Below, one piece after another: positions 13,170-24,254 of a stretch of DNA of 64,000 nt (its first letter is position 1; each line of letters begins with the position of its first letter). The notes below the pieces were generated by a model that had not been told where the DNA came from, did no database searches, and was given only the letters and a program-made list of their open reading frames with translations. Position numbers and translations under genes: made by a program. Source of the stretch: Phascolarctos cinereus (lineage: Eukaryota > Chordata > Mammalia > Diprotodontia > Phascolarctidae); the NCBI RefSeq assembly GCF_002099425.1, contig NW_018343990.1, positions 1,736,001 to 1,800,000 of the forward strand. Reading direction: 5' to 3'.

Positions 13170-13930
13170 ACTTACTGCTATTCTTTTTATAAATGTATTT
13201 TAATCTTTCATTGTTATTCTTTTATTCTCTTTATGCATCACTGTCACTCTCTACCAACTCCCTCTCCCTCTTATTATCCCCTTTTGGTAGCCAGTAAGTA
13301 TTGTCATGCAAAAGAAATGACCACATTAGCTATATCTATAAATATCTGCCTGTTTTTGCACCTCTAATCAGTACATCACCTCTCTTCCAAGAGAGGGAAA
13401 TCATGTTTCGTCATCAGTCTCCTTCAGTCTTTCCACATTATTTTAATATACATTATTGTGTAAATTCTTTTTCTAGTTGCTCTTATGTTATACTGTGCAT
13501 CAGTTTGTGCAAATCTTCCCATGTTTCTTTTATTCCATCATTCATCATTGCATACTGAACAATAATATTCCATTATTTTTATATACTACAGTTTATTCAT
13601 TCCCCAGTTGATGGAACCCATTTTGATTTCAGTTTTGTGCTACCACAAATAATGCTGGTCTGTACATTTTTAAGCATGTGGGTCATTTATCTCTGTCTTT
13701 GACTATTTTGGAATATTTGCAAAGAAGTGGCATTTCTGGTCAAAGAAAACTGTACAGTGTAGTGACTTATTACTTCTCCCTACATCCTGCTAACTGTTCC
13801 ACAAGTGCAATATGTTATTTCCCACACCTTTGCATGGGTATAATCCACACTCTGTCGCCAGGATGCATTCGTTTATTTCTTCCTTTTAGATTTCTTATTT
13901 TCCTTTACAAAGTCTTACTTCATTCCTCAT
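13170..13930 (-). repeat. L1 3'-end fragment (antisense)
   Basis: Landmarks in order: CATCAGTTTGTGCAAATCTT, AATAATATTCCATTATTTTT, CATTCCCCAGTTGATGGAAC, GTGCTACCACAAATAATGCT. This is a diverged antisense L1 tail running into ORF2. Confidence 0.7.
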
Positions 13931-14249
13931 CACAACATGAAGAAAACCCAGTGGACTCTCAAAAGCTATGCCTATGAATAGTAAGCTTTGGTAGATTCAG
14001 TATGTTGGAAAGGTTTTAAGTATATTCTTAGCATATAACAGACTTATGTCCACTTTGCTAGAACCATCCTAGCTAGATGTGTAAGGAAGCTGGCCACTTG
14101 GTAACAAATGATAGTAATACTAAATGACTTCTGTCCATTCCTGCAGTGATAGTTGTAGAGTGTTAAGTAAGAATTTGGTGCTTTGAATTACAGTTTTTAG
14201 ACTGCATACATTCATTAGTATTCTAAATGTGCGATTCTTGTCCAAAGAC

Positions 14250-14730
14250 CAATAAATGGATATGCTACCAAAGTTGGAAGACAAAATTGTTGCAGCAAGA
14301 GGGAAGAGTGGCTCATAGGTTCTTCTTGCAGAGTAAATAAAGGAATTGATGGAGTAGTTTTTATTGTGTGTCCAAAAACAAGAAGAAAAATAATTTTTTG
14401 GGATATTTATTCATTTAATACCACAATACTCATAATAAATGTTAGCAAAAAAGAACACCATAAAAATAAAAGTTTATGCTCCATTTATTGTAGAGAATGG
14501 ATAAGTAAAGAGAATTTCTACAGAGAGCTTGATAAGATCCTCTAAATCAAGTCAGTTTGTAGTTTGATACGGGGTGACTTCATTTGAAAGGTATAGGAAT
14601 AGACAAGGTATCCAGTATACACTGGAAGACATTTCACAATAAGGTATGAGAAAGATGAAAAACTTAATGACTACACAGAACCTTTGTGCTTCTATATGAC
14701 ATACTTTCTTTGAGAAAATTAGAAGTTAGA
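14250..14730 (+). repeat. RTE-clade LINE relic, endonuclease part (sense)
   Basis: Translation from about 14260 gives some 90 open codons. They include IDGVVFIVCPKTRRKIIF, then TTILIINVS and later ENFYRELDKIL, which resemble the RTE endonuclease (GGVGFIV.PK and E.FY.EL..). Downstream RGDF (near 14570) sits where the GDFN motif is expected. The rest of the element is further right at about 16580-17060, so the copy has been split by later insertions. Confidence 0.6.
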
Positions 14731-15264
14731 TATGACAAACAATGAGTAAAATCACAAAAAAAATGAAATTATATTTTAACATGGGGAAAACATTCTTTTG
14801 TGGAAGTTATTCTGAGATGAGCTGTCTGTGTAAAGTGAGACACTGACTTTTGAGAGCAAAGGTCAAAATTAATGTAAAATTTTCCCCCAGGGGAAAAAAA
14901 AAACAAACCCAAACCCTAATAAGCAAATCTTTTGAATTTCTTGCTAAGCAGACCTCTGGCAGCCAAGGAAGCCATTTCTTTAGAGTAAAACTTGTTTGTA
15001 TTGGCAAAGGTGTCTAAAGATGAAAATGGTGTTTCAGAGCCTGTGGGAAAATAGGCGCTTTAATGCTCACTTTACAGAGCTGTGCATTGTCCTGACCAGT
15101 GGAAAAGAACTGGGAATTTTAACTTTACTAGATAAGACTAAACTAGTAACCTAGTGATACCCTTATAAAGATACAAAGAGAAAGGCTATTATGTGTGTGT
15201 GTGCATTTGTGCATATGTTTATGTAGAGAGAACATATAATTGATTTATTTTTATAGTATCAGAG
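14731..15264. other. Unassigned sequence within the split RTE relic
   Basis: No firm match. A short (TG)n tract lies at 15192-15203. Confidence 0.45.
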
Positions 15265-15440
15265 AATTAGAATGAATTGTGACATATGAATGTGATAGAA
15301 TATTAATATACTATAGGGAATGATAATTATCAAGAATTCATAGAAATTTGGAAAGACTAATGTCAACTGACAGAGAAAGAAATGAACAGAAAAAGGAAAA
15401 CAATGACCAAAATAATGTACAAGGAAACATTATTCAAAGA
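15265..15440 (+). repeat. L1 3'-region fragment (sense)
   Basis: TATGAATGTGATAGAATATT, ATAGGGAATGATAATTATC and GGAAAGACTAATGTCAACTG correspond to the sense of the terminal ORF2 region seen in antisense elsewhere in the window. Confidence 0.55.
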
Positions 15441-15799
15441 TTGTAGGACTCTAATATAGTGACTAGCTCTAATTTCAGAGGATTAGAAGTAAAGCCTGTC
15501 TCTGGCGTTTGAGAGGTGGGGGTTCTAAATGGGGAGTAATTTTGAGAGGTTGGCTGGTCGTGCTTTACTATAGTGTAGTTAGATATCAAGGAGGGTTCAG
15601 TAAGTGGGAGGCAAAGTGTCACTGAAAATTGACAGTAATACAAAAAAAGGACCAATAAAACATTTTTGAAAAATCTTTGTGCAGTTGTATAAAGAATAAT
15701 GGTGGGACTATGAGCAGTATTGCCTCATAAAACAATGAGTAGCCCTGCAGAGAAAAATCAGTTTAATGAAAGCTAGGCAAAATACTCAGCTAAGCAAAG
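15441..15799. other. Unassigned intronic sequence
   Basis: No repeat or coding signal recognised. The 73-codon reverse frame here has no known motif. Confidence 0.45.
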
Positions 15800-16137
15800 C
15801 CCCTGTGATGGACTGTACGGTCCTTAAGAACAGGACTTGTTTCATTTTTTTGTGTCTGAGTTCCTACCACTTAGCACACATAATAGATACTTCATAAATG
15901 TTGGCTGATTGATTGTTGATTGAAACCGTTGATGGATGAAACTGGAATGAGGGAAGAGAACAGATCACAGATGAAAAAAAACTGCCTGAAGGACACTTCA
16001 AATGCCACTTCTTCTGTGAGGCCTTTACTGATCCCTCAGCTACTGGTGCCTCCCCACCAAAAAACAAAAACCTTATATTTTATAGGTAATTATATGTGAT
16101 TTAATTTTTTTTCTTTTGTCTCCCTAATGCCTAGCAC
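15800..16137 (+). repeat. L2 3' ends, two adjacent sense pieces
   Basis: The first piece (about 15800-15925) has GTCCTTAAGAACAGGACTTG and a tail ending near TTCATAAATGTTGGCTGATT. The second (about 15990-16137) has TTCAAATGCCACTTCTTCTG, GAGGCCTTTACTGATCCC and CCTAATGCCTAGCACATC. Confidence 0.65.
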
Positions 16138-16370
16138 ATCAGGCAGTGTGGCATTAATAGCATGTCTCAAAACCAGAAATTGGATCTGAGTTGAAGCCCT
16201 GTCCCTGACGTGCTGGCTGTGTGAGGCTGTTCGAGTCATTCACCCTCCTAGTGTTCCTTAAACTAGTGAAATCACTTTAGTCCCTATCCACAGGGCCCAA
16301 TACAGTGCCTGACATATAGTAGGTACTTTGTAAAAACTTTCTGACTAATTTGCAGATGTTTTTATAATAA
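16138..16370 (+). repeat. MIR-like SINE joined to an L2-type tail
   Basis: GGATCTGAGTTGAAGCCCTG and GTGTGAGGCTGTTCGAGTCA resemble a MIR core. The end, ACAGTGCCTGACATATAGTA, is the tail shared by MIR and L2. Confidence 0.55.
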
Positions 16371-16579
16371 AATCCTTTCACCATTAAGAATAGTAGTCTC
16401 TGACGTAATAGTGCCAGTGTTTGCTTATAAGAAAAGTAGAAATGGCCCTAAGAAAGCAACAGTGTGGAAGTGTTAGGAATAGACCAAGCATACTTATCTC
16501 CATGCTGGAGATGAGATAGTTTTGAAGGTGTTCAGTGATTGATTCTCAAGATATCTGAAGGAAGGGGCGAGTACCAAAA

Positions 16580-17060
16580 GTGTGGGTAAAAATCAAGTGT
16601 TCACAAGTAATATTTCACAAGATCCCACTGTGCTTATTGTCTGTATTCTGTTTTGAAAATGAAAACGCTTTTGATTCAGTTTAAAAAAAAAAGAATTGCC
16701 TTCACTCTTTTTCAGTAATTATACATGATTCTTTGAAAGATAGAACAGATAACCTTGTATGATGATAGTGATCATTAATATCAAGTGAGGCATAAAAATT
16801 TCAAATCCATAAAACAACCAAGAGAACAACATCAATAACCATTGACCCATATACCTGCTTTCCTGTTTATGTAAAATTTGTATGAGAATAATCCTTGTAT
16901 ACATTGTGGACATTCTCGATGAAGGTATCAGTAAGGAACAAGTAGGTTTTTGTAGGCAATATTCCATGGTACAATTCATCTTTAATCTTACATAGTTGAT
17001 TGAAAGGTTTGTAAAGATACAAGATCACGCTGTGTTTATTGTTTGTGTCTTAGGATACCC
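16580..17060 (+). repeat. RTE-clade LINE relic, reverse-transcriptase part (sense)
   Basis: From about 16830 the + strand reads PIYLLSCLCKICMRIIL, then DILDEGISKEQVGFCRQYS and, past a stop, LIERFVKIQDHA. This parallels the RTE RT block NYRPI.LLS.LYKIF..IIL, LDE.QP.EQAGFR and QLIE. It has two in-frame stops in about 75 codons. Together with the piece at 14250-14730 it forms one split element in the right order and orientation. Confidence 0.7.
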
Positions 17061-17299
17061 AAACCTACATCTATGTCATCATGAAATAGAGTTCTAATGC
17101 TAAAGTATTGCATTTTACTTGCATTTAAAGAAAATGAATGTATTATTTTTAAAATTAGGGCATATTTTTGGTAGGAAATAAAGCTGCTAAATAAATATGT
17201 TGTCTTTAAAATACAGTAAGTATATTATTGTCTTTAAAGCTGTCAAACATTTTTGGTAAGAAATGCAAATACTAAATTGCTCGTGAGTCTTCAGAATCT

Positions 17300-17477
17300 T
17301 TTATCCATATCGCGAGCCCGATTTATGACCTTTCGTGCCTTCCACAAACTAGCTTCTTCCTACCTTTCCAGTCTTTTTACACATCATTCCTTTTTAGGCA
17401 TTCTTACCGATCCACAGTATTTTAGTTGGAAGGCACCTCAGAGACCATCCAGTCCAACCCATACGTGAAAGAAATCC
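17300..17477. repeat. L2 fragment followed by L3/CR1 3' end
   Basis: About 17310-17400 (CAAACTAGCTTCTTCCTACC) resembles the L2 ORF2 end in sense. About 17415-17477 (TTGGAAGGCACCTCAGAGAC, ATCCAGTCCAACCC) is the antisense 3' end of L3/CR1, which continues after the L1 insertion at 17491-17709. Confidence 0.55.
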
Positions 17478-17490
17478 TTTACAATATTTT

Positions 17491-17709
17491 TTTAATATAA
17501 ATTTATTTATTTTTAGTTTTCAACATTTACTTCCACAGGATTTTGAGTTCCAAATTTTCACCCCATCTCACCCCTCCCCCCCATCCCAAGATGACATGCA
17601 TGCTGAATACCCCTTCCCCTAGTCTGCCCTCTCTTCTATCTCCACCCCCTTCTCTTATCCCCTTCCCCTTCTATTTTCCTATAGGGCAAGATAGACTTCT
17701 GTACTCCAT
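17491..17709 (-). repeat. L1 3'-tail insertion with target-site duplication (antisense)
   Basis: Begins with a T-run (the reverse of the poly(A)), then TTTTGAGTTCCAAATTTTC, a C-rich block and CTATAGGGCAAGATAGACTT. The 13-base duplication TTTACAATATTTT flanks it at 17478-17490 and 17710-17722. It interrupts an L3/CR1 copy. Confidence 0.8.
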
Positions 17710-17722
17710 TTTACAATATTTT

Positions 17723-18330
17723 CAATAAGTATTTATCGAGCCAGTTATGTCTCTCAAAGCAGCCCCTTCTACTTTGGTGATAGCTCTGATTTTTGGGGAA
17801 GGGGAGGTTTTTTTGTTTGTTTTTACATCAAACCCAAATCAGCTTCCTTGAAACTTCTGTCTTCTGGAGAAACAGAACAAAACTAATCTTTCTTCCATGT
17901 AACAGCCTTTCATATATTTATTTGTTTGTTTTATATGAGGCAATTGGAGTTAAGTGACTTGCCCAGAGTCACACAGCTAGTGAGTGTTATGTGTCTAAGG
18001 TCAGATTTGAACTCGGGTCCTCCTGACTCCCGGTCCAGTACTCTATCCACTGTACCACCTAGCTGCCCCAGCCTTTCATATATTTGCACACAACTATTGT
18101 CATGTCTAGTTTAAGTCTTCATTCTGCCAGGCTTAACAACTTCAGTCCCTTCTACAAATTGACATATTCCAGGATCCCAAGTCCTTTCACTATGTCGTGG
18201 TGCTCTTCTTCAGATACTCTCCAACACATTAATGTACTTACTAAAATGTTGCACCCAGAAGTGAATAAAGCAATCCAATTGTATGTAGTCTGGGCAGATA
18301 GCTAAAATGGCTTCCCCTTTTGAGTGGTTC
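17723..18330 (-). repeat. L3/CR1 relic (antisense), interrupted by a SINE
   Basis: After the SINE the sequence reads AACTATTGTCATGTCTAG, AGGCTTAACAACTTCAGTC, then AATGTTGCACCCAGAAGTGA and TATGTAGTCTGGGCAGA, the antisense CR1/L3 order also seen at 6550-6660. The SINE at 17920-18068 splits it. Confidence 0.7.
17920..18068 (-). repeat. Marsupial CORE-SINE, short form (antisense)
   Basis: Reverse of the short SINE: CAATTGGAGTTAAGTGACTT, ACACAGCTAGTGAGTGTTA and the head reversed as CACCTAGCTGCCC. A perfect 17-base duplication, CAGCCTTTCATATATTT, lies at 17903-17919 and 18069-18085. Confidence 0.93.
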
Positions 18331-18954
18331 TCAAAACTTTACTTTTCCTTAGTATTTTTCTTTGTCAGAAAGAAATGCTACAAAAGACAGGATAGTCAGG
18401 AGATTTTATCATGGTCGTAATATCACCATTCTGTGTAAATTCTTTGTAATTTGCAGGAAACTCATATGTGTGTGTTAGATTGCAGTTATAAATTCCATAG
18501 AATTTGTAGTATTTGGTGTACCTTTTGAGAACCAATTTTTAAGAAACGACCTCCAAAAGTGTAGCTTAAAATAATATGTATTAGCTTTTTGGTTGCCAGT
18601 GAATCCACACTGTTAATTTTTTTTTAATAAACTGATATCTATGTCTAAAAAAGTTGATTTTAAGAACTCACTTGTAAGACTTTATGTTTATCTTTATTAA
18701 ATTTTATCACATTAGATTTGTCCTAGTGTTGATAGTTTTTTTAATTCTCACTCTCATCCAGTATGTTAGGTATCCTTTTGTGTTGTGTGCAGAATTGATA
18801 AGCATATCATCTTGACCCAGAAATATTTCTTAGAGACCTTTCAAGTTCAGATTAATCATTAATAACTGTTCTTTGGATCTCAAATTCAAGATTTGGATCT
18901 TGAATCCAGCTAAACACCTAGCTAAACTAAATTGACAGTGTTCTCTGATGTACC
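18331..18954. other. Unassigned intronic sequence
   Basis: AT-rich, with no recognised repeat or coding signal. Confidence 0.45.
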
Positions 18955-19320
18955 AGGCTAGTGATACTGTTATGGACTGGGCCTGACTCAGACCAGTCCC
19001 ATGGTAGTTTATGTTCCATATTTGGAGTGAAATGTAACACTCATAGGTCATCAGCAGTTAACAAAAGAAGATTTGCTTAGCCATGGCTGGAGAAGGGTAC
19101 TTAATAGGATAGACGTTGAGGTCATCAAGCTGAGTAACCAGAGTGAAGCTCACTTTCATGAGTTTTCCTTCATTTTCCAGGAACCAAGCATCACAGCACT
19201 CCTGGAACTCTTCATGTTTTCTTTGTTCTTAGGTGGCCAGAAAGTGATGTCAACAACCTGAACCTTCAGTCTCCTAAACCAATCATATCTCTGGGATGAT
19301 CCCAATCACAGAATCATGTA
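18955..19320 (+). repeat. Unclassified interspersed repeat, copy 1, left part (possibly LTR-derived fossil)
   Basis: Shares ordered phrases with 20870-21255: TTAACAAAAGAAGATTTGC, CTTAGCCATGG, GAGGTCATCAAGC, CATCACAGCACTCCTGGAA, GATGTCAACA and CCAATCATATCTCTGGGATG. The start, TGTTATGGACTG, is reminiscent of ERVL/MaLR-type LTRs, but the family is not established. Its remainder lies at about 20103-20180 beyond an L1 insertion. It is a broken, old element. Confidence 0.5.
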
Positions 19321-19349
19321 TTTTGAGCTGAAAGGGACCTCTGAGGTCA

Positions 19350-20100
19350 TTTTTTCTTTTTTTCCCCCTTAATAATATTTTATATTTTTTTCCAGTTACA
19401 TGTAAAGATAGTTTTCAACATTCATTTTTGTAAAATTTTGAGTTCCAAATTTTTCTCTTTCCCTCTTCCCTCCCCAAGACAGCAAGCAATCTGACATAGG
19501 TTATACGGGTACAATCATGTTAAACATATTTCCACATTAGTCATGTTGTGAAACAAGAAACAGAACAAAAGGGAAAAACTATGAGAAAGAAAAAACAAAA
19601 AATAGTGAAAATAGTATGCTTTGATCTACATTCAGACTCCATAGTTCTTTCTGTGGATGAGATAGCATTTTCCATCATAAATCTTTTGGAATTGTCTTGG
19701 ATTGTTGTATGGCTGAGAAGAGCTAAGCCTGTCATAGTTAATCATTACACAGTGTTGCTGTTACTGTGTGCAGTGTTCTCCTGGTTCTGCTCACTTCACT
19801 CAGCATCACTTCATGTAAATCATTCCAGATTTTTCTGAAGTCAGCCTGCTCATCATTTCTTATAATACAATAGTATTCCATTACATACATACATACATAC
19901 ATACACATCCACAACTTTTCAGCCTCCCCAGTTGATGGACATCCCCTCAATTTCCAATTATTTGCCACTGTGAAAAAAGCTGCTATAAATATTTTTGTGC
20001 ATGTACATATTTTATACATTTTCCCTTTTTTATGATCTCTTTGGGATACGGACCTAGAAGTGGTATTGCTGGGTCAAAGGGTATACACAATTTGGTTGCC
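19350..20100 (-). repeat. L1 3'-end insertion (antisense)
   Basis: A well-preserved L1 tail in reverse: a pyrimidine-rich start, CAAGACAGCAAGCAATCTGA, TTCTGCTCACTTCACTCAGC, ATACAATAGTATTCCATTAC, AGTTGATGGACATCCCCTC, AAAAGCTGCTATAAATATTT and TATGATCTCTTTGGGATACG. A (CATA)n run lies at 19885-19910. It splits the repeat on its left from the matching end on its right. Confidence 0.85.
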
Positions 20101-20102
20101 TT

Positions 20103-20182
20103 TGATCTCAATAGGAAAAATTAACCTAACTTGTATGGGACCAGGGGTTAGGATATTGCACCTACCACACTTGTCATGAAAA
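20103..20182 (+). repeat. Unclassified repeat, copy 1, right end
   Basis: AACCTAACTTGTATGGG and GGTTAGGATATTGCACC match the end of copy 2 at 21209-21245, so this belongs with 18955-19320. Confidence 0.5.
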
Positions 20183-20680
20183 AAAATTAGTCTGGCATGG
20201 CCATGCTGACTCTTTCTGATTAAAGGACTTGAGCTGAGCCTTGAAGGAAGCTAAACAATTTCCAAGGTGGTAAAGGAGTGTGTTCCAAGCAAGAGGGACA
20301 ACTTGTATCCATGGAATAGAAAGTAGACTAGCTTTAGCTGGTACCTAGAGTACATGAAGGAGCATAATGTGCAATAATCCTAGAAAGGTAGGTTGAAGAC
20401 ATATCATAAAGGGATCTAAATGCCAAAAAATGGAGCCATTGGAATTGGGGAGTGACACGATCAGGAGCCTGTGCCTGAGAAATGTAAATTTGTCACCCGT
20501 GTGGAGGCTGGATTGGAGAGGGGAGAGGCTAGAGACAGGAAGGCCAATTAGGAGGTTATTACAGTAATCCAGGTCTAAGTGATAAATATCTTAGAATAAG
20601 AGAAATGAAGGGATGGAAAGAAAAGAAGTTGAGTTATGGAGAGGGATTATCTGAGAAAGAACCTAGACTACTGTGTGTAG
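20183..20680 (-). repeat. L3/CR1 snippet then L2 body (antisense)
   Basis: Positions 20183-20225 (TTAGTCTGGCATGGCCATGC) are an antisense CR1/L3 snippet. From 20226 the sequence is antisense L2: GAGCTGAGCCTTGAAGGAAG, GGAGTGACACGATCAGGAGC, TGTGGAGGCTGGATTGGAG and TTAGGAGGTTATTACAGTAA. Confidence 0.7.
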
Positions 20681-20869
20681 TTCTGTCCGTGACTTTTCAT
20701 GAGTAATACAGAAAAAGATTTAGAGGAAGATGGCTAAAATAATTAAGAAATATGAGAGCAGATTGGAGGCATGAAGCTGATAATAAGAATTCTTTACTCT
20801 GATCATGTGAAGCAAGGGAGAATGAGGCTTAAAATCATAAAGGGTAAAAGATTTTATTTAACCTCAGCA

Positions 20870-21255
20870 TAGCAGATGTAGAGGGATATCCTTTAACTGT
20901 TCTGTACTTGACTCAGGCCAATTTCCTGATAGTTTAGGTTCAATATTAGAAAAAAATGAGACATTTGTAATTAACAAAAAAGAGATTTATTTACTTGGCC
21001 ATGATAGAAGGACATTCAACAAGAATAGAGAGGCACTGAGGTCACCTTGAATTAATTTAGTTGAGTGAATTTACCTAATCATCAGCTAAGCTTCAGAGCA
21101 CTTCTGGTAGTCATGGCTGCTTTGTACTCAGGTGATGTCAACAGTCAGCACGTTTTCTCCCCTGAGCCAATCATATCTCAGGGGATGCTCCAATACCTTT
21201 TTAGGAAAAACTGGCCTAACTTACATGGGTTAGGATATTGCTTCTGTCGCAGAGG
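20870..21255 (+). repeat. Unclassified interspersed repeat, copy 2 (possibly LTR-derived fossil)
   Basis: Direct-orientation partner of 18955-19320 and 20103-20182: AATTAACAAAAAAGAGATTT, GGCCATGATAGAAGGACATT, CTGAGGTCACC, GTGATGTCAACAGTC, CCAATCATATCTCAGGGGAT and GGGTTAGGATATTGCTTC. What lies between the copies is L3 and L2, not retroviral genes, so they look like independent insertions. Confidence 0.5.
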
Positions 21256-22614
21256 CAAATTAAAATAGAAGAAAGTACAGGTAAAATAAGCTTAGAGAAG
21301 TTATTACTCTTAAATTGAAGTTTAATTTAATTAGAACTGTAAATTTTCTCACATATTCATTATATAAAATCATGGATGATAGAATGAATCGTAATTGGAT
21401 TCTTAGGAAATGAGGTAGTTTTGGGAACACAGCCCTAGTCTTTCTCAGCAAATGTCAGAGACATACTTTAATGGATAGTTTATGGGTCTGATTTAATGAC
21501 ATTTTTTTCTTCCAATTGGATAGAATTTTTTAAATAGTTTGCTATATTCCTGTCTATACAGCTTATGATATCAAATAGAGTTTATCTCAGTATCCTTTAA
21601 AGAAATATTTAACAGCAGCAACAACCAACAAAATATTGTGTGTATACTATGTATAATGCACTGGATTAGATTAAAAGAGGATGCAAAGATGTATAATAAA
21701 AAGGAACTTGTTTTACACAAATGCTCTCAGGGGAATTTACACTGTACTTGAGTAGATCAGGTACAAACATTTTAAAAGGCTCTCTCAGCCACTGCACAAG
21801 AGGTGCCAAATGAATCAGCCCGCTTATGTGGTTTGAATACTTAAATGTTGCCATATAAAAATTATCACCTGATAAACTTTTTTTGTTTTAATACATTAAT
21901 TTTTATTATCAAAGACGGAACTAGCTTACTCATTCATGGTTCTTTCAGTTTTAATCAATAACCTTAAAATAAAAAAATCCTAAAGTATGTATGCAATGAT
22001 ATAGTAAAATGTAATGTTATTTACTGTTTTAAAATGTGTTTTTTCTCTGTTTATCTCAGATTATGCAATTTTTGAGAACCAATTGTTTTAACTTCTATTC
22101 CTTGTAGGCTCATCTAAATTAGGAAGTTGGAAATTCCCAGGTGTTAATTATTTCAATATTTCTTGAATACAAGGAACACTGACAGTAAGAGTATTGAATT
22201 TTTAGAAAAATGCCTCTTTGTTTTCTAGTTTGCCTTATTCTAAAAATAAAAAACACACTCAACTCCTATAGTTTTTTTTCTTTATTATAGTGGTAATTCT
22301 TGCTTGTTCTCTGTGATTATTTTAAAAAATAATTTAAAGAGGATCATAAGTTTATAATATAATTTCCAAACCTAAAAAAGCAAAGTTTTTGCTTTAGTAG
22401 CTTCCAACTTTGACTTTTACGGCAGTTGTCAATATTCCTGCAATAATATTTAGATGACATAGCTTCTGCTAGGATAGACCTAACCCAGTACTTCATCTAA
22501 GTATGCCTTTCAAGCTGTTCCTTGATAAGTTTAACCTTGATTAGTCATAGCTGATCACTGCTTGGATTTTAAGCCAGTGCTCAAGGTGCCAGAGTAAAAT
22601 CTATCTCCTGCAAG
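21256..22614. other. Intronic sequence, nothing recognised
   Basis: About 1.35 kb of AT-rich DNA with no repeat or gene call I can support. Confidence 0.5.
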
Positions 22615-22805
22615 GTTGTAGGATCATAGAATTAGAGCTAAAAGGACCATTAGGGCTCATTTAATCTAACCTTCTCGTTTTACAGATGAGGAACATGACG
22701 TGGTTAAATGACCTACCCAGCGTCATAAAGTCAATAAGTGACAGAACCAAGACTTTCACCCAGATCGTCTGATTTCCAACCAGTATTCTTTCCCAGTATG
22801 CCATA
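22615..22805 (-). repeat. MIR/Ther-type SINE (antisense)
   Basis: GGATCATAGAATTAGAGCTA, CGTTTTACAGATGAGGAAC and a diverged core to CCAGTATTCTTTCCCAG. Confidence 0.7.
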
Positions 22806-23034
22806 TTGAATGCGAAATTATAAATTCATTGAAACAAAACAGGCAAAATATAGCTTTCTCACAGAGTCTATTGTTATATTTTATTATTTTGTTTCTATTA
22901 GGAAAGTCTTTGTGTCATTTGTTTTAATCCAGAATATTTGAGTATTGTACCTCTGATATGTCCAACAATATGTTGTCATGTGGAAGATAGAAAAAACTGT
23001 CAACTGTAGTCCTTGCCATCAAGGAGATGAGGAG

Positions 23035-23290
23035 GAGGAAGATACCTTACATTTATTTAGTACTTCAGAACCTTCAAAATACTTTCATATTCATTATCTC
23101 ATTTGAACTCTGAAACTCCATGAGTCTAACAGGATAGATATCGTTATTCCCCCCACCCCCCACTTTTTTTAAAAAAAAAGGGTAAAATGCAGGCCAAAGA
23201 GATTAAATTACCTAGCCAAGGTCAAATAGTTAATAAGTAAAACTAGAACAAGAGCCTTGATCCAGCATTCTTTCCACCATATCATACAGC
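23035..23290 (-). repeat. MIR-type SINE (antisense)
   Basis: ATACTTTCATATTCATTATC, CTCATTTGAACTCTG, AACAGGATAGATATCGTTA, then ATTACCTAGCCAAGGTCAAA and CAGCATTCTTTCCACCATA. An A/C-rich low-complexity patch sits at about 23150-23180. Confidence 0.75.
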
Positions 23291-23449
23291 AGGTTTGTTT
23301 TGTTTTGGGTTTTTTGTGTCCTTACATAAAATGTGAGCTAAAATGGAAAAGGTACTTTTTAGTTCTGTAATACTCTCACAGTGCTCTGTTGTTTATTTTC
23401 AATTTATCCTATATATAGCTTATTTGTTCTAGTTGTTTTCATGTTGTCT

Positions 23450-23530
23450 TCCTTGTTAGACTATGATGGGGACTGTCTTCTGCCTTCTTTGTATCCTCTC
23501 TGTTTTAACAGAGTGCTTGGCACATAGTTG
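23450..23530 (+). repeat. L2 3' tail (sense)
   Basis: GATGGGGACTGTCTTCTGCC and CAGAGTGCTTGGCACATAG form a short sense L2 tail directly before an antisense SINE. Confidence 0.6.
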
Positions 23531-23790
23531 TTATTGTTCAATCATTTGAGTCTCATGACCCGAGGATGTTTCCATGGTTTTTTTGTGATTGTTTGGTTTG
23601 GTTTGGTTTGGTTTTGCAAAGTTACTAGAGCGATTTGCCATGTTCTTCTCCAGTGGTAATGAGAAGGTGAGTGACTTGCCCAAGGTCATACAGTTATTAA
23701 GTGTCTGAGGCCAGATTTTCAACTCACACGGTTGATTCTTCCTGACTCTAGACTGGGTGCTCTATCTACTTCCCCACGTAGCTGCCATAC
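23531..23790 (-). repeat. Marsupial CORE-SINE, long form (antisense) with internal (TTTGG)n
   Basis: Reverse tail and core: TGTTCTTCTCCAGTGGTAAT, GAGTGACTTGCCCAAGGTC, TTAAGTGTCTGAGGCCAGA and the head as CCCACGTAGCTGCC. A (GGTTT)n run at 23593-23617 sits where the tail normally reads TTGGGGTTTTC. Confidence 0.85.
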
Positions 23791-24254
23791 ATACACTGTA
23801 TTTTTGGGGGACTATTCACAGTATTTAGATGTATGATTTTTGCTTTCTGGTTTTCATAATAAAGACAGACCACATTCAATTGAACTAGTTTGCTTTTTTT
23901 TTCTTACTGTATCACCTCCTATTATAGTTTCCCTAGTCTAGCTCTAAGGTCAGTGTTGTCATCTTATGGATGAAAGTAAAATGAACACGGAAGAAGCTCA
24001 GTTATTAATATAGTAAAGTAATTGAACTCTTTTCTCTCATATGGCACTATGGGCCAAGGACTGGGAAGGGTGAAGCCATCAATGCCCTTCCATTATTTTG
24101 AGCCATTAATGCCTCAAAATGGCAAGGAGGAGTGTTATTGGTGGCATTCAGTAACCAAGGAAGAGAAAACTTAACATATACAAAGAGTGTTTTTCCTCTG
24201 AAAAGATCTTCAGTTTATACTGCATATATCTTGTTTATACATAATTGTTTGCAT

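Noticed and set aside
17920-18068. tRNA gene inside SINE heads (here and at the other SINEs)
   Set aside because: CORE-SINE heads derive from tRNA-like promoters, but the sequences do not fold into a complete tRNA and occur as many copies with SINE tails and duplications.
19548-19838. 96-codon open frame
   Set aside because: It lies wholly in an antisense L1 3' end and is chance.
18955-21255. A provirus with two LTRs
   Set aside because: The two repeat copies are too close, and the space between them is made of L2 and L3 pieces with no sign of retroviral genes. They are better read as separate fossils.
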